A DNA stretch of 64,000 bases, taken from assembly GCF_001422325.1 (NCBI RefSeq), contig NZ_LMMR01000007.1, positions 179,539 through 243,538 of the forward strand, written 5' to 3'. The stretch comes from Leifsonia sp. Leaf264 (GTDB lineage: Bacteria; Actinomycetota; Actinomycetes; Actinomycetales; Microbacteriaceae). A program made the translations under genes and the position numbers. How positions within the stretch are numbered: the first letter of the stretch is position 1; each line of letters begins with the position of its first letter. The notes beneath the pieces were generated by a model. That model had not been told where the DNA came from, ran no database searches, and was given only the letters and a program-made list of their open reading frames with translations. Below are positions 23,601 to 31,035 of the stretch, in pieces.

Positions 23601-23777
23601 TCGCCCGGTTCGCCGCGGGTTCACCGCTGGTTGGGCGGGGTCGAGCCGCGGCCGGATGCCGAATTGACAGTGGACGGCGCGGGTCGCGAGTTCTAGAGTC
23701 TCGTTAAACACTCCAGTCACACCCGTTGACTCGAGTAGGGCTGAAGGCCTCGACGGCCGCGAGCAAAGGTCACCATC

Positions 23778-23972
23778 ATGACGAGCGATCTCTCCGATGT
23801 GCGGTTCCTCACCGTGGCCGAGGTCGCCGAGATGATGCGCGTCTCGAAGATGACGGTGTACCGCCTGGTGCACTCCGGTGACCTTCCCGCCATCCGTTTC
23901 GGCCGATCCTTCAGGGTGCCGGAATCCGCCGTGGCCGCCGCGGTGGAGAACCACGTCGCCGACACCGCCTAG
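23778..23972 (+). CDS. Helix-turn-helix excisionase-type small DNA-binding protein
   Basis: This 64-residue protein is a single MerR/excisionase-like HTH: FLTVAEVAEMMRVSKMTVYRL, then the wing HSGDLPAIRFGRSFRVPESAV. The recognition helix (VSKMTVYRLVHSG) is nearly invariant in actinobacterial members. The gene directly precedes the bS22 gene, a pairing that recurs in actinobacteria, though its target is not known to me. AAAGG lies upstream of the ATG. The 177-bp gap before it contains TAGAGT (23694-23699), a plausible -10 with TGGACG 17 bases upstream, so it has a leadered transcript of about 75 bases. Confidence 0.9.
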   Translation: MTSDLSDVRFLTVAEVAEMMRVSKMTVYRLVHSGDLPAIRFGRSFRVPESAVAAAVENHVADTA

Positions 23973-24026
23973 CGGTCGCCGCCTGCCGAGTTCCCCCTCG
24001 TGGCACCGCGCGGCCGTTCCATCCGG

Positions 24027-24032
24027 TAGACT
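24027..24032 (+). promoter_or_regulatory. -10 element TAGACT upstream of bS22 gene
   Basis: TAGACT lies 56 bases before the GTG at 24089 and implies a short leader. GAGG precedes the start codon at a usable distance, so this gene appears conventionally translated. Confidence 0.45.
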
Positions 24033-24088
24033 GGGCACTTCGTGTGGCCGAGCATCCGCCGGTCGCCCCCGATTCGTGTGAGGTTCGC

Positions 24089-24187
24089 GTGGGTTCTGTA
24101 ATCAAGAAGCGTCGCAAGCGCATGGCGAAGAAGAAGCACCGCAAGCTGCTTCGCAAGACTCGCCACCAGCGTCGCAACAAGAAGTAG
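24089..24187 (+). CDS. Small ribosomal subunit protein bS22 (AURKAIP1/COX24 domain)
   Basis: This 32-residue, extremely basic peptide begins MGSVIKKRRKRMAKKKHRK and ends RQRRNKK-like (RHQRRNKK). It matches the actinobacterial bS22 protein seen in mycobacterial ribosomes and the COX24-type domain of eukaryotic mitochondrial homologues. It binds rRNA in the small subunit near the decoding region. It is read from a GTG with GAGG upstream, and a terminator follows 24 bases after the stop. It is far too short for ordinary gene finding and is easily missed. Its neighbour upstream is the conserved small HTH gene. Confidence 0.92.
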   Translation: MGSVIKKRRKRMAKKKHRKLLRKTRHQRRNKK

Positions 24188-24211
24188 AGTCTTCCGACTT
24201 CTACTTGCACG

Positions 24212-24243
24212 AGCGCTCGACCGTCATGGTCGGGCGCTTTCTG
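24212..24243 (+). terminator. Terminator after bS22 gene
   Basis: An 11-bp stem AGCGCTCGACC / GGTCGGGCGCT (one T-G pair, 5-base loop) is followed by TTCTGCATT. Confidence 0.75.
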
Positions 24244-24272
24244 CATTAACCGCATTCCGCGTCGACAGTGCG

Positions 24273-24278
24273 TAGCGT
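24273..24278 (+). promoter_or_regulatory. -10 element TAGCGT, leaderless promoter of glutaredoxin-like gene
   Basis: TAGCGT is followed by TGGACC and the ATG at 24285. Confidence 0.55.
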
Positions 24279-24284
24279 TGGACC

Positions 24285-24533
24285 ATGACGACGCTGACCC
24301 TCATCGGCAAGCCCGGCTGCCACCTGTGCGACGACGCCCGTGCCGTGGTCACGGCAGTGCTGGCCGAGTTCCCGGATGCCGCCCTCGACGAGCTGTCCAT
24401 CCTCGACGACGAGTCACTGCGCGATCGGTGGGCCGAGGAGATCCCCGTGCTGCTGATCGACGGGGCGGTGCACACCTACTGGCGTGTGGACGCGGAGCGC
24501 CTGCGGTCGGCGCTGAAGGCCCCCGTCCGCTGA
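24285..24533 (+). CDS. Glutaredoxin family protein
   Basis: This 82-residue thioredoxin-fold protein has a redox pair in KPGCHLCDDA (Cys12, Cys15) and the cis-proline segment EEIPVLLIDG near residue 55. It belongs to the DUF836-type small glutaredoxins, which have a C-x-x-C but lack a clear glutathione site. Actinobacteria mostly use mycothiol, so the physiological reductant may be mycothiol or thioredoxin. The gene stands alone with its own leaderless promoter; repeats and a terminator follow. Confidence 0.88.
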   Translation: MTTLTLIGKPGCHLCDDARAVVTAVLAEFPDAALDELSILDDESLRDRWAEEIPVLLIDGAVHTYWRVDAERLRSALKAPVR

Positions 24534-24568
24534 AGCCCCGGCGGAGTCGGAGGCCTTAGCGCGCCTCG

Positions 24569-24614
24569 GGCGGTCGCTTCGCTCGGCCCTCGGCGGTCGC
24601 TTCGCTCGGCCCTC
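24569..24614. repeat. Two exact tandem copies of a 23-bp unit
   Basis: The unit, containing GGTCGCTTCGCTCGGCCCTC, occurs at 24569-24591 and 24592-24614. A diverged copy of the same stretch, with the same flank TGARGCCCCGGCGRAGTC, occurs after menF at 56529-56605. Confidence 0.75.
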
Positions 24615-24621
24615 GGCCGGG

Positions 24622-24661
24622 GAACAGAAAGGGCGACCGGCGCGGGTGCGCCGATCGCCCT
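24622..24661 (-). terminator. Terminator of the SHOCT membrane-protein gene
   Basis: A 14-bp stem (AGGGCGATCGGCGC on the minus strand, one mismatch with its partner, 4-base loop) is followed by TTCTGTTCC. It sits 20 bases after the stop of the minus-strand gene. Confidence 0.7.
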
Positions 24662-24680
24662 GTCAGGGTGTTGCTGTCGC

Positions 24681-25061
24681 TTACGCGAGGGCCTTGGCCT
24701 TGAGGGCCGCGTACTCCTCGTCGGTGATGCTTCCCGCGGTGTGCAGGGCCTTCGCCTTGGCGATCTCATCAGCAGCGCTCGAACCGGCGACCTGCTTGAT
24801 GTAGGCGTCGTTGGCCTGCTGAGCGGCCCTGACGTCCTTGAGCTGGCGCTCGGCCATGCCCTGGCCGCGCGCGATCAGGTAGACGAGAGCGGTGAGGAAC
24901 GGCACGAACAACAGGAAGATGATCCAGACGGCCTTCCACCAACCGCTCAGCTTGTGGTCGCGGAAGAGGTCTCCGATGATCGCGAACAGCGCCATCAGGT
25001 AGGCGATGAAGGCGAAGCTCCAGAAGAAGATCCAGATGATGTCCCAGAAGTTACCCCACAT
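24681..25061 (-). CDS. PLDc_N / SHOCT domain membrane protein
   Basis: This 126-residue protein has two hydrophobic segments (about residues 5-30 and 42-65). The first is a Trp/Phe/Ile-rich helix beginning NFWDIIWIFFWSFAFIAYL. The second, GWWKAVWIIFLLFVPFLTALVYLIARG, is the phospholipase-D-nuclease N-terminal motif found in cardiolipin-synthase N-termini. The C-terminus (about 98-126) is a SHOCT domain, IAKAKALHTAGSITDEEYAALKAKAL, a short oligomerisation motif. No catalytic domain is present. The function is unknown; such proteins are common small envelope proteins in actinobacteria. AAAGGA precedes the ATG. It is divergent from the sulfatase operon. Confidence 0.87.
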   Translation of the reverse strand: MWGNFWDIIWIFFWSFAFIAYLMALFAIIGDLFRDHKLSGWWKAVWIIFLLFVPFLTALVYLIARGQGMAERQLKDVRAAQQANDAYIKQVAGSSAADEIAKAKALHTAGSITDEEYAALKAKALA

Positions 25062-25151
25062 AGAGGAGTCCTTTCCCGTTGTTGTTCAGGTGTTACCGGC
25101 GACCATCCCGGTGCCAGTAGTCGCCATCAATGTATCGCAACTGAAAAGAGT

Positions 25152-25178
25152 TCATGATTCACGCACCGTGTGTCATGA
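25152..25178. promoter_or_regulatory. 27-bp operator-like dyad upstream of the sulfatase operon
   Basis: TCATGA (25152-25157) and TCATGA (25173-25178) flank CAC (25160-25162) and GTG (25168-25170), making an interrupted perfect dyad about a 5-base centre. It lies 88-114 bp before the first sulfatase start, in the 204-bp divergent gap. Size and symmetry suit a dimeric repressor or activator. The cognate regulator is not evident. Confidence 0.5.
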
Positions 25179-25265
25179 CGACCCGCGTCGTGCATTGTGA
25201 GCGCCGCTCGCTTGTGAGAGTGTCGAGAAGAACGCGCTTGCGCCAGAAGGTCGAACGGGGAATCA

Positions 25266-27623
25266 GTGTCAGAGGTACTTCCGGGAAGCGTGCTTCCCGT
25301 TCCGGATCAGGTCTACACGGGTCCGATGGTGATGGACGCGAAGAAGATGGAGGAGAAGCTCCCTCCCATCGAGATGAAGCGGCCGCCGAAGAAGGCCCCG
25401 AATGTGCTCCTCGTTCTCCTCGACGACGTCGGCTTCGGCGCGTCCAGTGCTTTCGGCGGTCCGGTGCCCATGCCGACGGCCGAGCGCCTCGCCGCGGGCG
25501 GGTTGCGCTACAGCCGCTTCCACACGACGGCCATCTGCTCGCCGACCCGGGCGGCCATGCTCTCCGGGCGCAACCATCACCAGGTCGGCATGGGTCAGAT
25601 CACCGAGACGGCGACGCCGTCGCCCGGGTACAGGTCGACGCGTCCGAACTCGTGCGTGCCACTGCCCGAGATCCTGCGGCAGTCCGGCTACAACACGGCC
25701 CAGTTCGGCAAGTGCCATGAGGTGCCGGTCTGGGAGAGCGGCCCGACCGGTCCATTCGACCACTGGCCTGCGTTCAGCGGCTTCGAGAAGTTCTACGGCT
25801 TCATCGGCGGCGAGACCAACCAGTGGACGCCGGCACTCATCGACGGCGTGGGATTCATCGAGCCGCCGACCGACCCCGACTACCACCTGATGCCGGACCT
25901 CGCCGACAAGACGATCCAGTACATCAACCAGCAGAAGGCGCTCACGCCCGACAAGCCGTTCTTCATCTACTTCGCGCCCGGTGCCACCCACGCCCCGCAC
26001 CACGTGCCGAAGGACTGGATCGCCAAGCACAAGGGCAAGTACGACCAGGGTTGGGACAGGCTCCGCGAGGAGACCTTCGACCGCCAGAAGGCGCTCGGAG
26101 TGATCCCGGCGGATGCTGTGCTCACCGAGCGTTCGGAGGGCATCCCGGCGTGGGACGAGACCGACGAGGCCATGCGGCCGATCCTCGCTCATCAGATGGA
26201 GGTCTACGGCGCCTTCCTCGAGTACGCCGACCACCACACCGGCCGCGTCGTGGATGCGCTGGAGGGACTCGGCATCCTCGACGACACCCTCGTGTTGTAC
26301 ATCATCGGCGACAACGGGGCATCGGCCGAGGGCGGCCTGAACGGCGCCTTCATGCTCTCGACGGCGGCAAACGGCGGTGCCGAGTACGAGACCACCGAGT
26401 TCTGGACCGAGAACCTCGACAAGATCGGGGGGCCCGAGGCCTACAACCACTACGCGGTCGGCTGGGCGCACGCCATGTGCACGCCGTACCAGTGGACCAA
26501 GCAGGTCGCGTCGCACTATGGCGGAACCCGCAACGGAACGATCCTGCACTGGCCGAGCAGCATCGAGGCGAAAGGCGAGGTGCGCACTCAGTGGCACCAC
26601 GTCATCGACGTCGCCCCGACCATCCTCGACCTCGCCGGTCTCGCCCAGCCGCACACCGTGAACGGCGTGACCCAGGTGCCGATGCACGGGGTCTCCATGG
26701 CCTACTCGTTCGATGACGCCGCCGCCGCCGAGAAGCACAACACCCAGTACTTCGAGATCATGGGCAACCGCGGCATCTACCACCGCGGCTGGACGGCGCA
26801 GACCCGCCACCGCACCCCGTGGGACGTGGTGAGCGCCGCGCCCGATTTCTCCGACGACGTCTGGGAGCTCTACGACACGACCGTCGACTGGACCCAGTCG
26901 AACAACCTCGCCAAGGAGAACCCCGAGAAGCTGGCCGAACTGCAGCAACTCTTCCTCATCGAGGCGACGCGCTACAACGTCATCCCGCTCGACGACAGGG
27001 CCGCCCAGCGCATGAACCCCGAGTTCGCCGGCAGGCCGACGATCGTGCAGGGCGACACCCTGCGGCTCTACGAGGGCATGACACGTCTCAACGAGAACGT
27101 GGCCATCAACGTGAAGAACCGCTCGTGGTCGGTGACGGCCGAGATCGTGGTTCCGGATGACGGAGCGCTCGAGGGTGCCATCGTCGCCCAAGGAGGTCGC
27201 ACCGGCGGCTGGTCGTTCTTCGCCGAGGGCGGCAGACTCGGCTTCCACTACAACTTCTGCGGCCTGCTTCGTTCGACGGCACTGACGGATGCCGCCATCG
27301 GCGCCGGGAAGCACCAGGTGCGTGCCGAGTTCGCGTACGACGGTGGAGGCATCGGGCGCGGCGGCACAGTCACGCTGTACATCGACGGTGCGGCATCCGG
27401 AACCCCGGCGACGGTGAAGCGCACCCACCCGATGTACTTCTCCTTCGACGAGGGACTCGATGTGGGCATCGACACGGGCATGCCTGCGTACGAGGGCTAC
27501 ACGACCGAGCAGGGCCGGTTCACCGGCAAGCTCGACTGGGCCGAGATCGAGCTCGGCCTCGACGACCACAGCCACCTCATCGATCCCGAGGAATGGCTGC
27601 AGGCGGCGATGCGCCACCAGTAG
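25266..27623 (+). CDS. Arylsulfatase (type I, formylglycine dependent) 1
   Basis: This 785-residue enzyme hydrolyses sulfate esters to alcohol and sulfate. The type I signature CSPTRAAMLSGR starts at Cys91, the residue oxidised to formylglycine. Other active-site parts are LLVLLDDVGFGASS (metal Asp pair near residue 53), FGKCHEVP near 145, FAPGATHAPHHVP near 240 and YIIGDNGASAEGG near 345. A C-terminal beta-rich region (from about 600) may form a sandwich domain. There is no signal peptide, so it acts inside the cell on imported esters. GTG 25266 follows GGGGAA. It is the first of four plus-strand genes: sulfatase, sulfatase, HAD hydrolase and SulP transporter. A matching maturation enzyme (FGE) is encoded nearby on the other strand. 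Confidence 0.93.
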   Translation: MSEVLPGSVLPVPDQVYTGPMVMDAKKMEEKLPPIEMKRPPKKAPNVLLVLLDDVGFGASSAFGGPVPMPTAERLAAGGLRYSRFHTTAICSPTRAAMLSGRNHHQVGMGQITETATPSPGYRSTRPNSCVPLPEILRQSGYNTAQFGKCHEVPVWESGPTGPFDHWPAFSGFEKFYGFIGGETNQWTPALIDGVGFIEPPTDPDYHLMPDLADKTIQYINQQKALTPDKPFFIYFAPGATHAPHHVPKDWIAKHKGKYDQGWDRLREETFDRQKALGVIPADAVLTERSEGIPAWDETDEAMRPILAHQMEVYGAFLEYADHHTGRVVDALEGLGILDDTLVLYIIGDNGASAEGGLNGAFMLSTAANGGAEYETTEFWTENLDKIGGPEAYNHYAVGWAHAMCTPYQWTKQVASHYGGTRNGTILHWPSSIEAKGEVRTQWHHVIDVAPTILDLAGLAQPHTVNGVTQVPMHGVSMAYSFDDAAAAEKHNTQYFEIMGNRGIYHRGWTAQTRHRTPWDVVSAAPDFSDDVWELYDTTVDWTQSNNLAKENPEKLAELQQLFLIEATRYNVIPLDDRAAQRMNPEFAGRPTIVQGDTLRLYEGMTRLNENVAINVKNRSWSVTAEIVVPDDGALEGAIVAQGGRTGGWSFFAEGGRLGFHYNFCGLLRSTALTDAAIGAGKHQVRAEFAYDGGGIGRGGTVTLYIDGAASGTPATVKRTHPMYFSFDEGLDVGIDTGMPAYEGYTTEQGRFTGKLDWAEIELGLDDHSHLIDPEEWLQAAMRHQ

Positions 27624-27708
27624 GACTGCCGGATGCGGTGCGCCATCGTGAAGGTGCGCCGCGTCCCCATCATCACGTGCAGCAGCGATACGTAGAGGGA
27701 AACGAAGA

Positions 27709-30075
27709 ATGACCAGCAACGAGAACATCCAGCGCAGCGCCCTGCCCATCCCGGACCTGGCGTACACCGGCACGGTCACCTACGACGCGACGGATCCCGA
27801 CACCCACTACCCGCCGATCGAGCGGCTGCTGCCGCCGGAGGGTGCTCCCAACGTGCTGGTCGTGCTGATCGACGACACCGGCTTCGGAGCATCGAGCGCT
27901 TTCGGCGGCCCGGTGCAGACGCCGAACTTCGAGCGCGTCGCCGCTGCGGGCCTCAAGTACACCCGTTTCCACACCACGGCCCTCTGCTCGCCGACCCGCG
28001 CTGCGTTGCTCTCGGGCCGCAATCACCACACCGTGGGCATGGGTGGCATCACCGAGATCGCCACGAGCGCTCCCGGCTACAACTCCCTCCGCCCGAACAG
28101 CTGTGCTCCGCTGGCCGAGACTCTGAAGCTCAACGGCTACAACACGGCCCAGTTCGGCAAGTGCCACGAAGTTCCGGTGTGGCAGGCGAGTGCCGTCGGG
28201 CCCTTCGACGGATGGCCGAGCCCCGGCAACGGCTTCGAGCACTTCTACGGGTTCCTCGGCGGCGAGACCAACCAGTGGTACCCGGCCATCTACGAGAACA
28301 CCTCTCCCGTCGAACCGTGGGGAACTCCGGAAGAGGGCTACCACTTCATGGCCGACATGACCGAGAAGGCCATCGACTGGACCCGTCAGCAGAAGTCGCT
28401 CGCGCCGGACAAGCCGTTCTTCACCTACTTCGCACCGGGCGCCACGCACGCACCGCACCACGTGCCGACGGAGTGGGCCGACAAGTACAAGGGCCAGTTC
28501 GACCAGGGCTGGGACGAGATCCGCAAGGAGACCTTCGCCCGCCAACTCGAGCTGGGCGTCATCCCAGCCGATGCAGTGCTCACCGAGCGGAGCCCCGGCA
28601 TCCCGTCGTGGGACGAGATGAGCGACGTCATCAAGCCGGCGCTCGCCCGTCAGATGGAGGTCTACGCCGGCTTCCTCGCCTACGCCGACCACTACGTGGG
28701 AAAGCTGCTCGACGCCTATGAGGAGCTCGGCATCCTCGACGACACCCTCGTCTACGTGATCATCGGAGACAACGGCGCCTCGGCAGAGGGCTCGATGCAC
28801 GGCACCACCAACGAGGGCTTCACGATCAACCACATGAACGAGATCGAGAGCGAGGAGTACGTCGCCGCGCACATCGACGACATCGGAACTCCGAACTCCT
28901 ACAACCACTACGCGGTGGGCTGGGCCCACGCCATGGACACCCCGTACCAGTGGACGAAGCAGGTCGCATCGCACTGGGGCGGAACCCGCAACGGCACGAT
29001 CGTGAGCTGGCCGAACGGCGGGGTGGAGAAGGGCGGCATCCGGAACCAGTTCAGTCACGTCATCGATGTCGCCCCCACAGTTCTCGCGGCCGCCGGCATC
29101 CCGGAGCCGTCGACGGTCAACGGCGTCACCCAGCGACCCTACGAGGGCACGGCGATGAACTACACCTTCGCGGCGGATGCCGCCGACGCCGACGAGCAGC
29201 ACACCACCCAGTACTTCGAGATGATCGGCAACCGCGCCATCTTCCACAAGGGCTGGACCGCGGTCGCCAAGCACAAGGACCCGTGGCTCGCCTCCAGCCA
29301 CGGGCTCGACGACGACGTCTGGGAGCTCTACAACGTCGACGAGGACTGGACGCAGTCCAACGATCTCGCGGCCCAGGAGCCCGCCAAGCTCGCTCACCTG
29401 CAGCAACTGTTCCTCATCCAGGCGGCACGGTTCAACGTGCTGCCGCTCGACATCCGTTCGGCCGAGCGCATGAACCCCGACATCGCCGGTCGCCCGGCAC
29501 TGGTCACGGCGCAGACCCAGACGTTCTACCGCGGGATGCGCAGGCTCAGCGAGAACTCGTCCATCAACATCAAGAACAAGTCGTTCACGGTGACGGCCAA
29601 GGTCGAGGTTCCCGAGGGCGGCGCCCAGGGCGTGGTGATCGCGCAGGGCGGCGCCTACGGCGGGTGGTCCGTGTACGGGATCGACGGCAAACTGGCGTTC
29701 GCGTACAATCTGCTCGGGATCCAGCTGGACATCGTGCGTTCCGACGCGCCAGTGCCGGCCGGCACCACCGAGCTCAAGGCGCACTTCGCCTACGACGGCG
29801 GTGGGGTGGCCAAGGGCGGTACCGTGTCGCTCTTCGCCGACGGCGACCAGATCGGCGAGGGCCGGGTGGAGAAGACCATCCCGTTCCAGTTCACCTTCGA
29901 CGAGACCACGGATGTCGGAGTCGACCTGGCCTCACCGGTGTCCACCGACTACACGGCGCAGGGCAACGAGTTCACCGGAACCCTCGACTGGGTGCGGATC
30001 GACCTCGGTGACGACGACCACTCGCACCTCATCGACGACGAGCACAGACTCGCCGTCGCGATGCTCAAGCAGTAG
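27709..30075 (+). CDS. Arylsulfatase (type I, formylglycine dependent) 2
   Basis: This 788-residue paralogue of the previous sulfatase aligns over its full length. Its modified residue is Cys93 in ALCSPTRAALLSGRNHH. LVVLIDDTGFGASSAFGGP, FGKCHEVP, FAPGATHAPHHVP and VIIGDNGASAEGS keep all metal and sulfate ligands. It also lacks a signal peptide. The pair most likely arose by tandem duplication; the acceptor-binding middle parts differ enough to suggest different esters. ATG 27709 follows GAGGG. The HAD hydrolase gene begins three bases after its stop. An 85-bp gap separates it from sulfatase 1, with no obvious terminator. Confidence 0.93.
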   Translation: MTSNENIQRSALPIPDLAYTGTVTYDATDPDTHYPPIERLLPPEGAPNVLVVLIDDTGFGASSAFGGPVQTPNFERVAAAGLKYTRFHTTALCSPTRAALLSGRNHHTVGMGGITEIATSAPGYNSLRPNSCAPLAETLKLNGYNTAQFGKCHEVPVWQASAVGPFDGWPSPGNGFEHFYGFLGGETNQWYPAIYENTSPVEPWGTPEEGYHFMADMTEKAIDWTRQQKSLAPDKPFFTYFAPGATHAPHHVPTEWADKYKGQFDQGWDEIRKETFARQLELGVIPADAVLTERSPGIPSWDEMSDVIKPALARQMEVYAGFLAYADHYVGKLLDAYEELGILDDTLVYVIIGDNGASAEGSMHGTTNEGFTINHMNEIESEEYVAAHIDDIGTPNSYNHYAVGWAHAMDTPYQWTKQVASHWGGTRNGTIVSWPNGGVEKGGIRNQFSHVIDVAPTVLAAAGIPEPSTVNGVTQRPYEGTAMNYTFAADAADADEQHTTQYFEMIGNRAIFHKGWTAVAKHKDPWLASSHGLDDDVWELYNVDEDWTQSNDLAAQEPAKLAHLQQLFLIQAARFNVLPLDIRSAERMNPDIAGRPALVTAQTQTFYRGMRRLSENSSINIKNKSFTVTAKVEVPEGGAQGVVIAQGGAYGGWSVYGIDGKLAFAYNLLGIQLDIVRSDAPVPAGTTELKAHFAYDGGGVAKGGTVSLFADGDQIGEGRVEKTIPFQFTFDETTDVGVDLASPVSTDYTAQGNEFTGTLDWVRIDLGDDDHSHLIDDEHRLAVAMLKQ

Positions 30076-30078
30076 CGC

Positions 30079-31035
30079 GTGAGCGCCGTTCTCCTCTCCT
30101 GGCGTGACACGGCCACCCGCTCCACGATCATGGACTTCGTGGAGCGGGTGACCGGCGACGGTCCTGATGCGGTTCCCGTCGAGGAGCGCATCGCGGTCTT
30201 CGACAACGACGGCACGCTCTGGACCGAGAAGCCGATGCCCACCCAGCTGCACTACCTCGTGCAGCGCTGGGGAGCGGCGGCGAAGACCGATCCGTCGCTC
30301 GCCTCGCAGCAGCCGTACACGGCCGTCGCCACCGGCGACCTCTCCTGGCTCGGCGCGGCGGTCGACAAGCACTACGCCGGTGACGACTCCGACCTCCACG
30401 CCATCGTCGGGGCGATCATCGCCGCGACGGCGAACGAGAGCGTCGAGGACTACGCGGCATCCGTCGCCGACTTCTACCGCGACGCGCTGCATCCCGTGCT
30501 GGAGCGCACGTACTCGGGCGTGGTCTACGAGCCGATGATCGAGCTCCTGAGCTACCTCGAGGCCAACGGCTTCACCTGCTACATCGTCTCGGGCGGCGAC
30601 CGCGACTTCATGCGACCGATGACAGTGGACTACTACGGCATCCCCCCGGAGCGCGTGATCGGCTCGGCCGTGGGCCTGGTCTACGACGAGGAGTCCAACT
30701 CCGTGCGCTACGGCAGCAGCTTCGACTTCCTCGACGACGGCCCGATCAAGCCCGTGCGCATCTGGACCCGCATCGGACGGCGGCCGATCCTCGCTGCAGG
30801 CAACTCGAACGGCGACATCCCGATGCTGCGCTACACGAACGGCAGCGCCCGGAGCCTCTCCCTGCTCGTTCACCACGACGACGACACCGGCCGCGGCGAC
30901 ACGCCCTACGACAAGGGCGCCGAGGCTGCGCTGGATGCTGCGTCCGACGCGGCATCCGGAATCACCGTCGTCAGCGTGAAGGACGACTGGTCGGTCGTGT
31001 TCCCGGATGCCGCAGAAGCCGAGGCGGGCGCGTGA
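30079..31035 (+). CDS. HAD-family phosphatase-like hydrolase
   Basis: This 318-residue protein is a haloacid-dehalogenase-superfamily hydrolase. Motif I is VFDNDGTLW (nucleophile Asp42, general acid Asp44), motif II is CYIVSGGDRDFMRP (Ser in VSGG), and motif IV is AAGNSNGDIPMLRY. The cap is the phosphoserine-phosphatase-like helical type. The substrate is unknown; within a sulfate-ester operon it may act on a phosphorylated by-product, or on phosphoadenosine-type or sugar phosphates. The GTG lies three bases after the sulfatase stop, and its own stop overlaps the SulP start by four bases (GTGA), so the three are tightly coupled. Confidence 0.87.
   Translation: MSAVLLSWRDTATRSTIMDFVERVTGDGPDAVPVEERIAVFDNDGTLWTEKPMPTQLHYLVQRWGAAAKTDPSLASQQPYTAVATGDLSWLGAAVDKHYAGDDSDLHAIVGAIIAATANESVEDYAASVADFYRDALHPVLERTYSGVVYEPMIELLSYLEANGFTCYIVSGGDRDFMRPMTVDYYGIPPERVIGSAVGLVYDEESNSVRYGSSFDFLDDGPIKPVRIWTRIGRRPILAAGNSNGDIPMLRYTNGSARSLSLLVHHDDDTGRGDTPYDKGAEAALDAASDAASGITVVSVKDDWSVVFPDAAEAEAGA

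Noticed and set aside
23664-23699. TTGACA ... TAGAGT as a promoter for the small HTH gene
   Set aside because: The two boxes are 24 bases apart, too far for a normal sigma-70-type promoter; TAGAGT may still be a -10 with the poorer TGGACG box at 17 bases.
25269-29784. Two long frames (836 and 703 residues) antisense to the sulfatase genes
   Set aside because: Shadow frames of well-conserved sulfatases; no recognisable domain, start context or promoter.
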